64,000 nt of DNA from Lepus europaeus (GCF_033115175.1 NC_084843.1:57452474-57516473), one strand, 5' to 3'. Counted from the first letter of the stretch, positions 24,956 to 37,124 are shown. The notes: generated from the sequence alone by a model not told the origin. A program made the numbers and translations.

Positions 24956-24998
24956 CCTCTCTTTCTGTAACTCTTTCAAATAAAATAAATCTTTAAAA
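24660..24998 (+). mobile_element. CSINE with (AT) expansion
   Basis: Head GGGTTGGCACTGTGGCAC, body, then (AT)21 and CTCCCTCT before the A-rich tail. The flanks share AATGTTTATA and AATATTTATA. Confidence 0.9.
24911..24952. repeat. (AT)21 microsatellite
   Basis: Uninterrupted AT dinucleotides replace the usual CT tract of the host CSINE. Confidence 0.98.
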
Positions 24999-25466
24999 GA
25001 AAAAAAATAGAATATTTATAACAGAAATAGCCAAGCACTGTGTGTCTAAGATTCCCCTAGATGGCTGAGACTTGTAAGAGTCTCAGAATTTCAGCCAACA
25101 CTCCAGCTTTCTGTTTCCTTCTTCCCATAATCTCATTTTAAGAGGCAATGGTACATATTATAGGCTTTATGGTCAAATCACCAAATCCTAAGGCAGTTCC
25201 TGTAGCTGTGGCATAAACAGCTGCTTCCACTATGACCAGTCATTTAAATGAAGGAAGTATATTTTTTTAACATTTAGAAAAATATTTCAATTTGGAAATT
25301 TTCTAAATGCATCTCTATTTTGTAGTTTTCCAGTGCTTAGGTAAGGATTCCATAAATTAATTAAAGTAGAACTTTAATTCTTACTACATAAAGAATAGTA
25401 CATACTAGTCATATTCTACTTTTTATAAAATTATATTCATTTGTATTGTCACTACAACTTATTTTC
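24999..25466. other. No gene; unique sequence
   Basis: AT-rich with no exon or named repeat. Confidence 0.5.
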
Positions 25467-25801
25467 TTTTTTTTTTTTAAGATTCATTTATTTATTTGAA
25501 AGTTAGAGTTACACAGAGAGAAGAGAGGAAGAGAGGCAGAGAGAGAGAGGTCCTCCATCCGCTGGTTCACTCCCCAATTGTCCATAATGGCCAGAGCTGC
25601 ACCAGTCCGAAGCCAGGAGCTTCCTCCGGGTCCCCTATGAGGGTGCAGGGGCCCAAGGACTTGGGCCATCCTCTACCACTTTCCCAGGCCACAGCAGAGA
25701 GCTGGATTGGAAGTGGAGCAGCGGACCTCGAACCCACACCCACATGGGATGCCGGTATTTCAGGCCAGGTTGTTAACCCGCTGCGCCACAGCACTGGCCC
25801 C
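25467..25801 (-). mobile_element. CSINE
   Basis: Reverse element. The flanks ACAACTTATTTT (25454-25465) and ACAATTTATTTT (25802-25813) form a TSD with one mismatch. Confidence 0.92.
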
Positions 25802-25911
25802 ACAATTTATTTTTAACTCTTCATTTTCTCAAGGCATATACTGTTTGATGATGATTAAAGTCTCTGAGTTACTGAACTACATACTCACTAAAATAATACT
25901 GATTATTATTT

Positions 25912-26205
25912 TTATTTTTTTGACAGTCAGAGTGGACAGTGAGAGAGAGAGACAGAGAGGAAGGTCTTCCTTTTCTGTTGGTTCACCCCACAATGGCTGC
26001 TATGGCCAGGTGCTTCTCCTGGTCTCCCATGCAGGTGCAGGGCCCAAGCAATTGGGCCATCCTCCACTGCACTCCCGGGCCACAGCAGAGAGCTGGACTG
26101 GAAGAGGGGCAACTAGGACAGAATCCGGTGCCCCGACCGGGACTAGAACCCGGGATGCAGGCGCTGCAGGAGGAGGATTAGCCTATTGAGCTGCGGCACC
26201 AGCCG
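25912..26205 (-). mobile_element. CSINE (internally shortened)
   Basis: Reverse element whose body lacks about 30-40 bp near GGTTCACCCCACAATGGCTG compared with the young copies. TSD weak. Confidence 0.85.
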
Positions 26206-26224
26206 CTACTGAATTCTTTCTAAA

Positions 26225-26477
26225 GTATAAGTTGAGAGCAGGCCATTAGGCCAGAGGTAAAGATACCCACATCGGAGTACCTGGGTTTGGGACTGAGACC
26301 CAGCTCCAGCTCCAGTTCCAGTTCCAGTTCTTTCCTCCAGCTTCCTACTAATGCTAACCCTGGGAGGCAGCAGTGATGGGCTGAGTTCCCAGCTCCAGGC
26401 TTTGGCCCTGGCCTTTGTGGGTATTGGAGAGTGAACCAGTAATTGAGAGCACTCCCCACTCTCTCTTTCTCCCTCTC
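26225..26477 (+). mobile_element. Old CSINE
   Basis: Diverged forward C-repeat (GGTAAAGATACCCACATCGG, then CCTCCAGCTTCCTACTAATG) with a small CCAGTT/CCAGCT tandem at about 26300-26325. Confidence 0.7.
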
Positions 26478-26487
26478 AAAATATTTT

Positions 26488-26823
26488 TTTTTAATTTTTT
26501 TGACAGGCAGAGTGGACAGTGAGACAGAGAGAAAGGTCTTCCTTTGCCGTTGGTTCACCCTCCAATGGCCACCGCGGCTGGCGCGCTGCGGCCAGCACAC
26601 CGCGCCGACCCGATGGCAGGAGCCAGGTGCTTCTCCTGGTCTCCCATGGGGTGCAGGGCCCAAGCACTTGGGCCATCCTCCACTGCACTCCCTGGCCACA
26701 GCAGAGAGCTGGCCTGGAAGAGGGGCAACCGGAACAGAATCCGGTGTCCTGACCGGGACTAGAACCCAGTGTGCCGGCGCTGCAAGGTGGAGGATTAGCC
26801 TAGTGAGCCGCGGCGCCAGCCCT
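26488..26823 (-). mobile_element. CSINE inserted in the tail of an old CSINE
   Basis: Young reverse element with the TSD AAATATTTTT at 26478-26487 and 26824-26833. It forms an inverted pair with the older copy to its left. Confidence 0.95.
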
Positions 26824-26833
26824 AAATATTTTT

Positions 26834-27530
26834 AAACATAAAATAATATAGAAACTTATTATTTCTGTACTCTTCCATCAATCAATGAACATATAATCTT
26901 GCTTGAGGTACATTTCTGTTTAAAGGTACCTTATTTAACACACATTGTTAATTCATTAACATTGAATTCAAGACCAACAATACTGTAACTCATGTCTAAA
27001 CAAAGCTTATCTAACACAAATATTTCCTTCATAAAGCATCATAGCCTCCATGGGCTTAAGAACACTATAGAGCATTCGAGCACTATTTTTGGGGCCATTT
27101 TAAACAATAAGATCATTATCAAAAAGCACCAAAATACAAAACATGTCACTAAATACACCATGAAAGGGACATATGTTTAGAATGTGAAAGCTAAAACAAG
27201 AAGATAGAGCATGGGTTTGTTCAAATGGAAAGTACTCACTGAGCAACTCAAATTTTTCACCACTGTGCATGTCAGTGAATAATTTCAAAAATCCTGAGTA
27301 TATTGATTTTGTGCTTATAAACAAATTTTAGCAAGAGCATGAATTTGCAAACACACATTTGTTAATAATGAATATCAAATATATACATGGTCTGTCACCA
27401 AAATATTAAGCCATCTCATTGGTCTATGTATAACATTAAGGTTTTTAGTGTGCTAATATCTACTATGATAAGTCCCTGCCTTTTTAGGTTTTTTTAAATT
27501 TTTTTATTATTTAATTTATTTGAGGTATTA
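26834..27530. other. No gene; unique AT-rich sequence
   Basis: No exon is seen. 27490-27530 resembles a short T-rich CSINE tail fragment abutting an LTR. Confidence 0.5.
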
Positions 27531-28263
27531 CTGGTGAATGGCAGGGTTCTTGTCTTCCCGCAAGAAAGAATTCAGGCATGAGACAGAGTAGTGGAAAGTA
27601 AAAAGTAGCAAAGTTTATTAGGGTAGGGACATCCGCAAGAACGGATGGGCACCTCTCCAGACAGGACCTGAGAGAGAGAGAGTGTGCAGTCGCTTGGAAT
27701 AGGGGGGGTGGGGGGGTGGAGCAAGGTTACATGGTTGAGTAGAGAGATTACACCTGACTAGGCCAGGCAGGTGGCTCAGCAGAGAGGCAGAGGGCTGAGC
27801 ATGCAGTCTGGTTGAGGCCGGGGGTTTTTAAGGAGATGGGTCTTACTTCCCCACCTCTGCTCCTCTTGGAACAAAGGGCTTTTTGGATGTAAATAGAAAA
27901 ACTACTCTCTGAGTTTTCCCCTTAAGGTATCAGACAGGAGGAAGGCTAGCTGGCGCTGTCCTCCTCTGTCCTCCTGAGTTTAGAGGAACGGTGGGCAGGA
28001 GCCCCCCCCTGGAGAATCGGGATCCAGAGCAGGGTGTTTGAAATGCAGATACTGGGCTGCATCTGGAAGATTATCAGGCAGAAGGGGCAGGGACCCCCAC
28101 CTGGCAGGTTATCGGGTAGAAGGGGGCAGGGCAGGATGCAAATACTGGGTTGTCCCTGAAACGTTATCAGGATGACTTTGGGATGCATATGCTGTACACA
28201 GATGTCTTCTCTTTAGGTCTTTGTCACACACACATAAGTTCATATCTGACTTCCTACCTAACA
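27531..28263 (-). mobile_element. ERV LTR with tandem U3 repeats
   Basis: On -, the LTR starts TGTTAGGTAGG (28263) and has U3 repeats of about 93 bp spacing at 28043-28160. A TTAAAA box lies near 27830, AATAAA is at 27619-27614, and U5 ends near CATTCACCAG (about 27545). No internal genes adjoin it and no clean TSD was found, so a solo or fragmentary LTR is most likely. Confidence 0.7.
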
Positions 28264-28986
28264 CTTTTATCTATTGTTAATCTTTTCTTACAGTTTCAAA
28301 GCTTCTGCCATTAACATTTTGTATATGCCTAGATACTTTAGGGCTATTGTTACACTATCAATGGAATTTTTTTAATATTCTTTAGTTGGCTATGATGGAT
28401 GTAAAGAAATGTTATTATTCTTTGTTAGCTGGTCTCATATCTGACAATTATACAGATTTCCTTAGTTTTACGTTTCTCAGTTGATCCCAATGTTATACAT
28501 AATTGATGGCAGTGCTCTTTTTACAATTCCCTCCCTATTTCCTTGGCCCCAGACTTACCAGCCAGAGCATTCTGCTTGTTTCATTTTTTCAGGGCCCAGT
28601 TCAAACAGCTGCTCAGCACATGGATAAAAAAAAAAAAAATCAGCATTAATATAATTATTTGTATGGGTAATCTATATTAATTATATTTCTCAAATTCAAT
28701 AAGTATATGCACAAAATCCCCAAAATTTATACAAAATAGGAATACAATCCAGTTATGTTTCTTTTTATTTTTCAGTTAGTATATTAAACATCAACACCAA
28801 AGAATTAAAAAAGTATACAGATTATAAGAAAAACTTGAAAGGAGTTTATCATTTTAGTACATTAATACATAATTCTCTCCAAAAATTTTTAGAAAATCTG
28901 TAATATTTACCTTAAAGACAGTAAAATGTAAGTACTCAACCAAATATAACTTCCTCTAAATACAGAATTCAAATTTATTTCTTTAC
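28264..28986. other. No gene; AT-rich unique sequence
   Basis: No exon or named repeat is visible. Confidence 0.5.
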
Positions 28987-29285
28987 TTTTAAAGATTTAA
29001 TTTGAAAGAGAGAGAGAGGAAAAAAGTCTTCATTCTACTGGTTCACTCCCTGAATGCCTGCAACAGCCATGGTTGATCCAAGTAAAAGCCAGGAGTTGGA
29101 ACTCCATCCATGTCTCCTATGTGGTGCAGGGGTCCAAGTACTTGGCCCATCAACTGCTTCTTTCCAAGGAACATTATCAAGAAGCTGGATTAGAAGCAGA
29201 GCAGCCAGGACTCAAACCAGCACTCCAATATGGGATGCAAGCAGCGCAGGCAGCAACTTAATCTGCTGTGTCACAATTTCAGCTC
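28987..29285 (-). mobile_element. CSINE (diverged)
   Basis: Reverse copy with GA-rich tail and a head at about 29285. CAGAATTCAAATTT-like flanks suggest an eroded TSD. Confidence 0.8.
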
Positions 29286-29373
29286 CAGAATTTAAGTTTT
29301 AAAAAAGAAAAATAAAGTAGGGATCTGAGATAATACCTTCTTAAAATAATTTCCCCATAAAAGTTCCAAAGTT

Positions 29374-29675
29374 TAGGGACCAGCACTATGGTGCAGCAGA
29401 CTAAGCCTCTACTTGTGACACGGCATATCTTATTAGAGTGCTAGCGCAAGCTCCAGGTGATCTGCTTTCAATCCAACTTCCCGCTAATGTCCCTGGGAAG
29501 GCAGCAGAAGACAGCTCAAGTACTTAGGCCCCTGCCACCAATACCAGGAGTTCCTGGCCCCTGGTTTTGGATCAGCCCAACCCTAGGTGTTGCAGCCATT
29601 TAGGGGGTGAACCAGTGAATGGAAAATCTCTCTGCATCTCTACCTGTATATGTCACTTTGCCTTCCAAATAAATA
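29374..29675 (+). mobile_element. CSINE (diverged)
   Basis: Head AGGGACCAGCACTATGGTG to an AAATAAATATTTTAAAAG tail. The imperfect flanks AAAAGTTCCAAAG and AAAAGTTTTAAAG suggest a TSD. Confidence 0.85.
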
Positions 29676-29839
29676 TTTTAAAAGTTTTAAAGGTTAAACA
29701 TAACTGCAAGAGAAAGTAGAGCCAATTTTATGTTAATATGAAATGCAAATAAGTTAGTCACAAGAATCATGACCTAAACCAGAAGCTCAGCAACTATACA
29801 AATTGGTTCTAAGGTTAAAAACCAATGGTACTTCTGAAT

Positions 29840-30030
29840 GTAATAGCTAATGGTTACTGAGGATTTGTTAGGTGGCAGATGCTATGCTAGCACTTTAGAT
29901 TTAATGTGATTCTCCTATCTGTAAATTACATACAATGCCACCCCCATATATTTTACAGAGGCAAAACCCTAACATCCAAGCAGTTATTTGCTAAAGACAT
30001 ATAACTAATAAGTGGACAGCTGGTTTATTT
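29840..30030 (+). repeat. MIR SINE
   Basis: MIR-type text in order: TTACTGAGGATTTGTTAGG, GCTATGCTAGCACTTTAGA, ATTTTACAGAGG and AACTAATAAGTGGACAGC. Confidence 0.7.
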
Positions 30031-30382
30031 GACTACTCCAAAGGCAACTAAGTTCAAGGAAGCAAGTGCCTCTGTGCTGAGATTAAAGACAAGGAAAAGC
30101 AAGTATGTTCCAAGATATCTTTTTCAATTGTTTATCATTGCTTCCAAATTCCTGCTTTTACAGGCTTCAAGATCCTGTGAAGGAATGTGCAAATATTTGA
30201 TGGAATAAGTGATTCAAAAATAACTAAGCCAGAGAATGCAGGCCCTCAACAGTAAAGGGACAAAAAACAGAACGAAGCACATAAAGGAAGTATCAAAAAA
30301 GGAGGCATTAAATGAAAAACACAAATAACAATAAATTATTGGGCTCATATTATTATTTTACCTATTATATATTTAATAATAT

Positions 30383-30658
30383 ATATTTTTTTCTTTGGAC
30401 AGGCAGAGTGGACAGTAGAGAGAGAGAGAGAGAAAGGTCTTCCTTTTGCCGTTGGTTCACCCTCCAATGGCCGCCGCGGTAGGTGCCCTACAGCCGGCGC
30501 ACCGCGCTGATCCGACGGCAGGAGCCAGGTGCTTCTCCTGGTCTCCCATGGGGTGCAGGGCCCAAGGACTTGGGCCATCCTCCACTGCACTCCCTGGCCA
30601 CAACAGAGAGCTGGCCTGGAAGAGGGGCAACCGGGACAGGATCGGTTCCCCGACCGGG
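30383..30658 (-). mobile_element. 5'-truncated CSINE
   Basis: Reverse copy with tail and body but no tRNA-like head. It stops at CCCCGACCGGG, losing about 65 bp including the Pol III A and B boxes. It still has the exact TSD TAATAATAT at 30374-30382 and 30659-30667. Confidence 0.93.
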
Positions 30659-30775
30659 TAATAATATTTATTATATAAACTTATCTAATAAACCAACATT
30701 TTTCAGCACCCACTATCATCTGCTTTACAGCTTAACCAACTTTGTCTATGCTTCCCAGGCAATGTGAAGAACTAT

Positions 30776-31142
30776 TGGGGCCAGCGTGGTGGCGCAGTAG
30801 GTTAATCTTCTGCCTGTAGCGTTGGTACATATGGGTGCCAGTTCTAGTCTGGCTGCTCCTCTTCCAATCCAGCTCTCTGCTATGGCCTGGGAAAGCAGTA
30901 GAAGATGGCCCAAGTCCTTGGGCCCCTGCACCCATGTGGGAGACTAGAAGAAGCTCCTGGCTCCTGGCTCCCGGCTCCCGGCTCCCAGCTCCCGGTTCCC
31001 GGCTCCTGGCTTCGGATCAGCGCAGCTCCAGCCGCTACCACCATTTGGGAAGTGAACCAATGGACAAAAGACCTTTCTCTCTGTCTCTCCCTCTCACTGT
31101 CTGTAACTATCTCTCAAATAAATAAATAAAATATTTTTAAAA
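30776..31142 (+). mobile_element. CSINE with internal heptamer repeat
   Basis: Complete element flanked by GAAGAACTAT and GAAAAACTAT. The CTCCTGGCTCC region is expanded to about eight heptamers at 30953-31012. Confidence 0.92.
30953..31012 (+). repeat. CTCCCGG heptamer array
   Basis: Roughly eight units of GGCTCCC/GGCTCCT in tandem. Other copies here have only one or two. Confidence 0.9.
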
Positions 31143-32088
31143 AAGAAAAACTATCAGTAAATAACTAGGTAAGCAAGGAACTGCTCTTTCACTGTCCCTA
31201 AACAATCTTCCACAGCACAAAACATGGGAAATTAGGATAAAATTGTGAATTATTAAGAAGTTTTTAAATACTGTTTTTACAGTTTTTTTATGACTTAGAG
31301 AATGTTTATTCTACAGTTAGTCCAAAAAAACCAAAATCAAAAATTGTATGGCTATTTTGTAAAATGTGTAAAAATATACATAGAAAAGAGTCTAGAAGGA
31401 AACACTAAGGGAAGATAATTTTAAAACACACACAGAAAACCCTTTCATTTCATCTTTACATGAGGATTTCTAGGCCAGGCTACTTATTTTTCAAATGTAA
31501 TTTCAGCAAAAAATGAAGGGCAACCTATCAGTATTTAATAGATCTCAAATGTGAGCATGGTTCCTCGACAGAACCACCTGAAGGGCTTGTTACACCAGAT
31601 GAATCTCACCCTTAGAAACTCCATTTCAGCGGAATCTATTGGCTAATGCATCTGGAGAGTTTAAGGACAAGTCAAAGCTGATTTATCATTCCAAAATCCT
31701 AGGGCCTTTAAAAATTATATTAAATCTATTCTAACCTGTGCACTATTAAAGGAACCACAAAGCCTGGATGATAGTACATCTGTTTACAATATTGGTTTAC
31801 TGAACCTTTTAAGCCTACTGTTGAAACATACCACTCAGAAAAAAAAAAAAAAAAGTCCTTTCAAAACATTACTGCTCATTGACAATGCACCTGATCACCA
31901 ACAGCTCTGGTGAATATGTACAACAAGATTAATGTTTTCATGCATAATAACACAATATTCATTCTTCAGCCCATGGATCAAGAAGTAATTTTGAATTTCC
32001 AATCTTACTACCTAAGGATTCTAATTTGTAAGCCTATAGCTGCCATAGGGAGTGATTCTTCTAATGGACTAAAAGCCTCCCAGAGAGG
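31143..32088. other. No gene; contains an MER5 relic
   Basis: 31540-31670 carries ACCACCTGAAGGGCTTGTTA followed by TCATTTGCATT-like eroded text of the MER5/Charlie class. The rest is unique. Confidence 0.45.
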
Positions 32089-32366
32089 CCGGCACTGTAG
32101 CAAAGCAGGTAAAGCTGTTGCCTATAGTGCCAGCATCCCATCAGGCACTGGTTTGAGTCCTAGCTGCTCCATTTGGAGCCAGCTCACTGCGAATGTGCCT
32201 GGAAAAGCAGCAGAGGGCGGCTCAAATCCTTGCTTTGGATCAGCCCAGCTCTGGCCATGTGGTCATTTGGGGAGTGAACCGGCAGATGGAAGACCTCTCC
32301 TCTCTCTCTGCCTCTGCCTCTGTAACTCTGCCTTTCAAATAAATAAATAAATCATTTTTAAAAAGG
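32089..32366 (+). mobile_element. CSINE (diverged)
   Basis: Head GGCCGGCACTGTAGCAAAG, CT tract and AAATAAATAAATAAATC tail. Confidence 0.88.
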
Positions 32367-32379
32367 ACAAAAGCCATTA

Positions 32380-33210
32380 ATAGAAAAAGCCTTCCAGAAA
32401 GGATTCACCATTCTAGACACCATTAAGAACATTCATGATTTATGAGAGAAGGTCAAAATATGAACATTACTAGGAGTTTGGAAGATGTTGATTCCAAAGT
32501 TCATGAAATTCGATATTGAAGGGCTCAAGACTTCAGTGGGGAAAATAACTGCAGATGCGGTGTAATAACAAGATATGACTGAATTATCACAATTTTGTGA
32601 TAAAACTTGAACAGAAAAGGAGTTGCTTCTTATGGGTGAGTAATGAAAATTATTTCTTAAGATGTAATCTACTTCTAGTGAAGATGTGATGAACACTGTT
32701 GAAATAACAACAAAGAATTTATAATATGACATAAACCTTAGTTGATAAAGCAGTAGTAGAGTTAGAGGACTGACTCCAATTCTGAAAGACTTTCTACTAT
32801 GAATAAAATGTTATCAAACAGCCTCAAATGCCAAGAGAAATCATTCATGAAAGTAAGACTCAATGAATGAAGCAAACTTCATTGTCTTAAGAAATTGCCA
32901 CAGCCACCCAACCTCAAACAACCACCACCAGTCAACAACAATGAGGCAAGACCCTCCATCAGCAAGAAGATTACAAGTTGGTGAGAGCGCAGATGATCAT
33001 TAGCACTTTTTAACAATAAAGCATTTTTAAATTGAGATACATTTTTTGCTCTTTTAGACACAATGCTATTGCACACATAACAGACTACAGTAAAGTGTAA
33101 CTGTAACTTTGATATGCAGTAGAAAACTAAAAAGTTCATGTGAATCAATTTACTGCAATATTTGCTTTATTGTGGGGTCTGGACTGAATGTGCAATATCT
33201 TCAAGGTATT
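32380..33210 (+). mobile_element. Tigger1-like DNA transposon fragment
   Basis: Decayed transposase C-terminal coding text (GAAATTGCCACAGCCACCC, then GCAAGACCCTCCATCAGCAA) leads into the 3' terminal region. Further phrases are CAATGCTATTGCACACATAA, AGACTACAGTAAAGTGTAA and TTTGCTTTATTGTGGGGTC. These match the mammalian Tigger1 3' end as I know it. Stops and frameshifts show it is dead. Confidence 0.75.
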
Positions 33211-35307
33211 CCTATATTTATATACATACAAATATTTAATTAGCATTTAATTAGAATACACAATTTAATTTTTATTTATTGCTTTATCATCTAATTTATC
33301 TGTAATCATTAAAAATTACAGCTGTATGCTTTGGAGCTCAATAAATTAGATTTGCTAGGCCTACCCGCTTGCTATGTGGTATATTATTCTATACTAAAAC
33401 AAACAAAAAACAAAATAGACCATCTGTATATTTGATTGATAGAATGAGACAAGAAATGTAGCTTAACTACAACCCACAGCTAACCAAAGTTGGTGGGTCT
33501 GCTTTCTAGAGAGAATGTTGCCCCTTTTGAAGTTTCCTTATTAACTTTTAAATCTCACAAAATAAACAAAGAGCAGTTAATAAGAGAAGCAGGAAATTGA
33601 ATGCCATCTAATTTTTTCAAATTAGAGTTTTTAAATATTTAAAATTTAAATTTTAAAAAGAATTTTAGGAAAAAATACTTGAAATGTTTAAAAACAGTTG
33701 CTAGACCTTTTCCTTCCTTTATTCATTATCCCATAAATGTGACAGAAATTATTTTCCATGTAACTTCACCCACTTTAAGCTCTGTAAGAAGACGCTCCAT
33801 CATAGAATGTCAGTGGTGATCATCCTACACCATATGATAAATGACAACATAATGTGCTGCCAAAAAAAGAAACAATTACAGATCTATTAACTTATTTGTT
33901 AAATGAACCATTTCTGGATGAAATTTTTCTACTCTCTAGTCTGCATTTTCAAAGTTCTGTAGTAGCACCTTTCTAAATATATCAAAATGAAAAACATAAA
34001 GACAAACTTAATATAATTTTTAATACCAAGTATGTTCTAATTTAATGTCTATATTTCTAGATTCAAAGAATACAACAGGTAGGGAGGACATTAAAGTCCT
34101 TTTGTGATTTTCTGATTTGAAAAATTATAAACTATACAATGTAGAACTGAAAGAACTGCAAGGTTGTTTCCAGAGTTACTGATAAATGAATACCAAATTT
34201 TGAAGCCAAAGTACAAGTCTACATTCTAAGAAAGGAATCACTATTCAAGTTGAGCAATCTTTTCAGGGTAATGAAAATTACAACTAAATACAGAAGGTAG
34301 CTGTAGAACATTATGACTGTTCTAAATGTTACTGAAATATCTGTTTTTAAATGGTTTACCTTATAGTTGATGGTTATAACAAATTTGCCTCAAAAACTGT
34401 ACCAAAAAAAGTTGGCAAGACAACTTTCAGAAATTTCAAGTTAAGAATCTTGCTCCTGACACTGTATAAGAAATAAATAAATAAAAATAGATTTCTTATC
34501 TATGGGAAGACTTCAGCAATTTTCACGATTGTTTTGAAGACCCTTCATTTAAGCCAAAGGGCAAATAATCTTGAATGCTAACCCCACAAAAATGTTTTAT
34601 TTGATTGGTGCCCCCACCCACCTGAATCTTCACCTACTCTCCTTTCATGGAAGAGCAGTCCCAATTTGATTCAATACATGGTCTTTGTGATTCTAGAGAA
34701 AATTAGAAATTTCTGAGCGAAACTACACATCGAGGGCTAAAAAGCAGAGAGGTAAACAGGTTACTTTTAACTATATCAGACATAGACGGCTCACATCTTC
34801 TTAAAATTAAAATTAAGCCCTCATGGGAGATTTTTTTCTTAAGACTCTTAACACTTCTGATTAACTTTGATTAAAACTTCAGTTTTTTACTCAGTCACAC
34901 TATCAAATAAATGCAAGAATAAAGACATTTCAGACTTTTACACCAAATACAAAGTTTAAAAACAACTTTCCCCTCTCGTGTGCCCTTTTTTACCTCTCAT
35001 GTCCCCTTAACTAAGAAAGTAAACAATGAAAAAGGAAAATGTGATCAGAAAACAACAAATGATGTTAGGAGAGAACTGAAGGGAGATGCCAGGATGACAG
35101 GAGAGCAGTAGGCTCATTATAACCGGTCCTAGTTAAATGCAAGCTTGCTGTATTTCTCAGATCTCTTGGGAAGGGGGTGTCAGTTCTCCTAGCCTTATTG
35201 TTGCTATTTCCATTCTATTCTTGTACACGCTGAATGCTAAAATTGAGTTAGAACCAGCCTAAAATGCAGTAAGAACTAGGTACCATTTGCTACACAGATA
35301 CTGTGAT
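33211..35307. other. No gene; AT-rich unique sequence
   Basis: About 2.1 kb free of young repeats and without a supported exon on either strand. Confidence 0.5.
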
Positions 35308-35324
35308 TAAAAATGGTTATCATT

Positions 35325-35665
35325 GGGGCCGGCGCCTTGGTATACTAGGTTAATCCTCCACCTGCGGTGCCAGCATCCCATATGGGCGCTGGTTCTAGTC
35401 CTGGTTGCTCCTCTTCCACTCCAGCTTTTGCTGTGGCCTGGGATAGCAGTAGATGGCCCAAGTCCTTGGGCCCCTGCACCCACATGGGAGACAGGGAAAA
35501 AGCACCTGGCTCCTGGTTGGTGCAGTTCCGGCCGTTGCAGCCATTTGGGGAGTGAACCAACAGAAGGAAGACCTTTCTCTCTCTGTCTCTTTCTCTCTCT
35601 CTCTCTCTCTCTCTACCTGTCAAGTAAATAAATAAAATCTTTAAAAATAAATAAATAAATAAAAA
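35325..35665 (+). mobile_element. CSINE (young)
   Basis: Complete element. The exact 17-bp TSD TAAAAATGGTTATCATT is at 35308-35324 and 35666-35682. Confidence 0.97.
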
Positions 35666-35704
35666 TAAAAATGGTTATCATTTATTAAAGACTTAACTAT
35701 GCAC

Positions 35705-36010
35705 AGTATCTCCCCCTTGTCTGAAGTTTTGCTCTTGGTTATACAAAAGTCAACCACAATCCAAAAGTATTAAATGGAAAATTTCAAAAATAAACAAGTT
35801 TTAAGTTACATGTTGTTCTAAGAAGTATGATAAAATCCCATGCCATCCTGCTTAGGAGATGAATTTCAGTGTATCCACGCTGTATACACTACCTGTCTAT
35901 TAGTTAGTAGTATATACAAAGGAAAGAAAACTTAGTCTATGTGGGATTTAGTATTATCCAGTTTTAGGATAGTCATGGGATGGATAACTCAAACATCTGA
36001 GACTCAACAT
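35705..36010 (+). mobile_element. Nonautonomous Tigger-family element
   Basis: GTCAACCACAATCCAAAAG, then TATTAAATGGAAAATTTC and GTGTATCCACGCTGTATAC, belong to the 5' end of a Tigger-class element. A terminal-like GGATTTAGTATTATCCAG follows, so the transposase gene has been deleted between the ends. Confidence 0.65.
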
Positions 36011-37124
36011 CTGTTTTATAACATAAAGCCATATATCCTTTGAAATATAGAAATTTCAAAAGCATAAGCTTCCACTTTCTTAAATGATAGAAATTAGCTC
36101 TCTAAAGTATTTCTTGGCTGTTTGTGAATCATTCCCAGGGCTCTCTCACTGATGCTCACAAGAGGCCCACAGTGTTTTTCTATTTTGGATGCCTTGTTCT
36201 GTTGCTGCACTGCTGCCTTTGCTCCTATGCTCCAGGGTATGCACTATTCCATCCCAGGCAGAATACAAGTCCTTTCTTTAATTTTCCACAGCATTGTATT
36301 TTAGCCAGAATTTACAGACAGAGGAAAGATAAAGAAACGACAAAACAAATAACAGTTTAAACTAGGTACTGTAGCTATGTTCAGTACCCTCTAACCCAAG
36401 TTCTGGATAATTTTCAAGGCATCCTCAAAAAGTGGTCCTCTATCTTGACTCTATCCACCACTGTTCTGGATATGCCGGCTTGCCTCTTCACCATGGGATA
36501 CTCTCTTCTTTGTCTTATCTACCTAGGGTGTAGGCTCTCAAACCGTTGTGTATGTATTACAGCATTTAATGTTTAAATTTTTTAAAAAATAGCATTTAAA
36601 CTCCAGTTGTGGAAAAGCTGAGATTTTAAAAAAATGAAATGACCAACATAAATTTTCTTCAAGAAATTGCTGCTCTATTTCTAGTTCATAAGGTTTGATT
36701 TAGTCCAAAAGGGTACCTACATAAATTATGACAAATTCATTTGAATGTGTCAAATATATTTCAAACATAATACATCTAAAATGGAATTCTGAGAGTATGG
36801 GCTGTTATGAGAAGGAGGGGGGCCCTGGCTGCATTAACTCTGCAGTGGCTGCAAGGCCACTTGGGCTATTCTCCAACTGATATAAAATTAAAATCAAGAA
36901 TCTTGACTGGAGGCTAAGGCTCTAAAATTCAAGTCCTTTCAAGTGAAGTACAAAAACACAAACAAGCAATTAAGTCAAAATGGCCACACTCTGGTCACCC
37001 CCCTTTGGTTACTACATATGTGTTTTGTGTGGGATTTCTATAAATAATACAGTTGTATACAGGAAAGAACTTGAGATTTTGAATCTGATTGTCCTGGCTT
37101 GAAGGATAGGGTAGGCAAATTCTA
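36011..37124. other. No gene recognised
   Basis: Unique sequence with no domain-bearing frame. Eroded repeats are possible. Confidence 0.45.

Noticed and set aside
32433-32732. 99-codon frame on -
   Set aside because: Antisense to a decayed Tigger transposase region.
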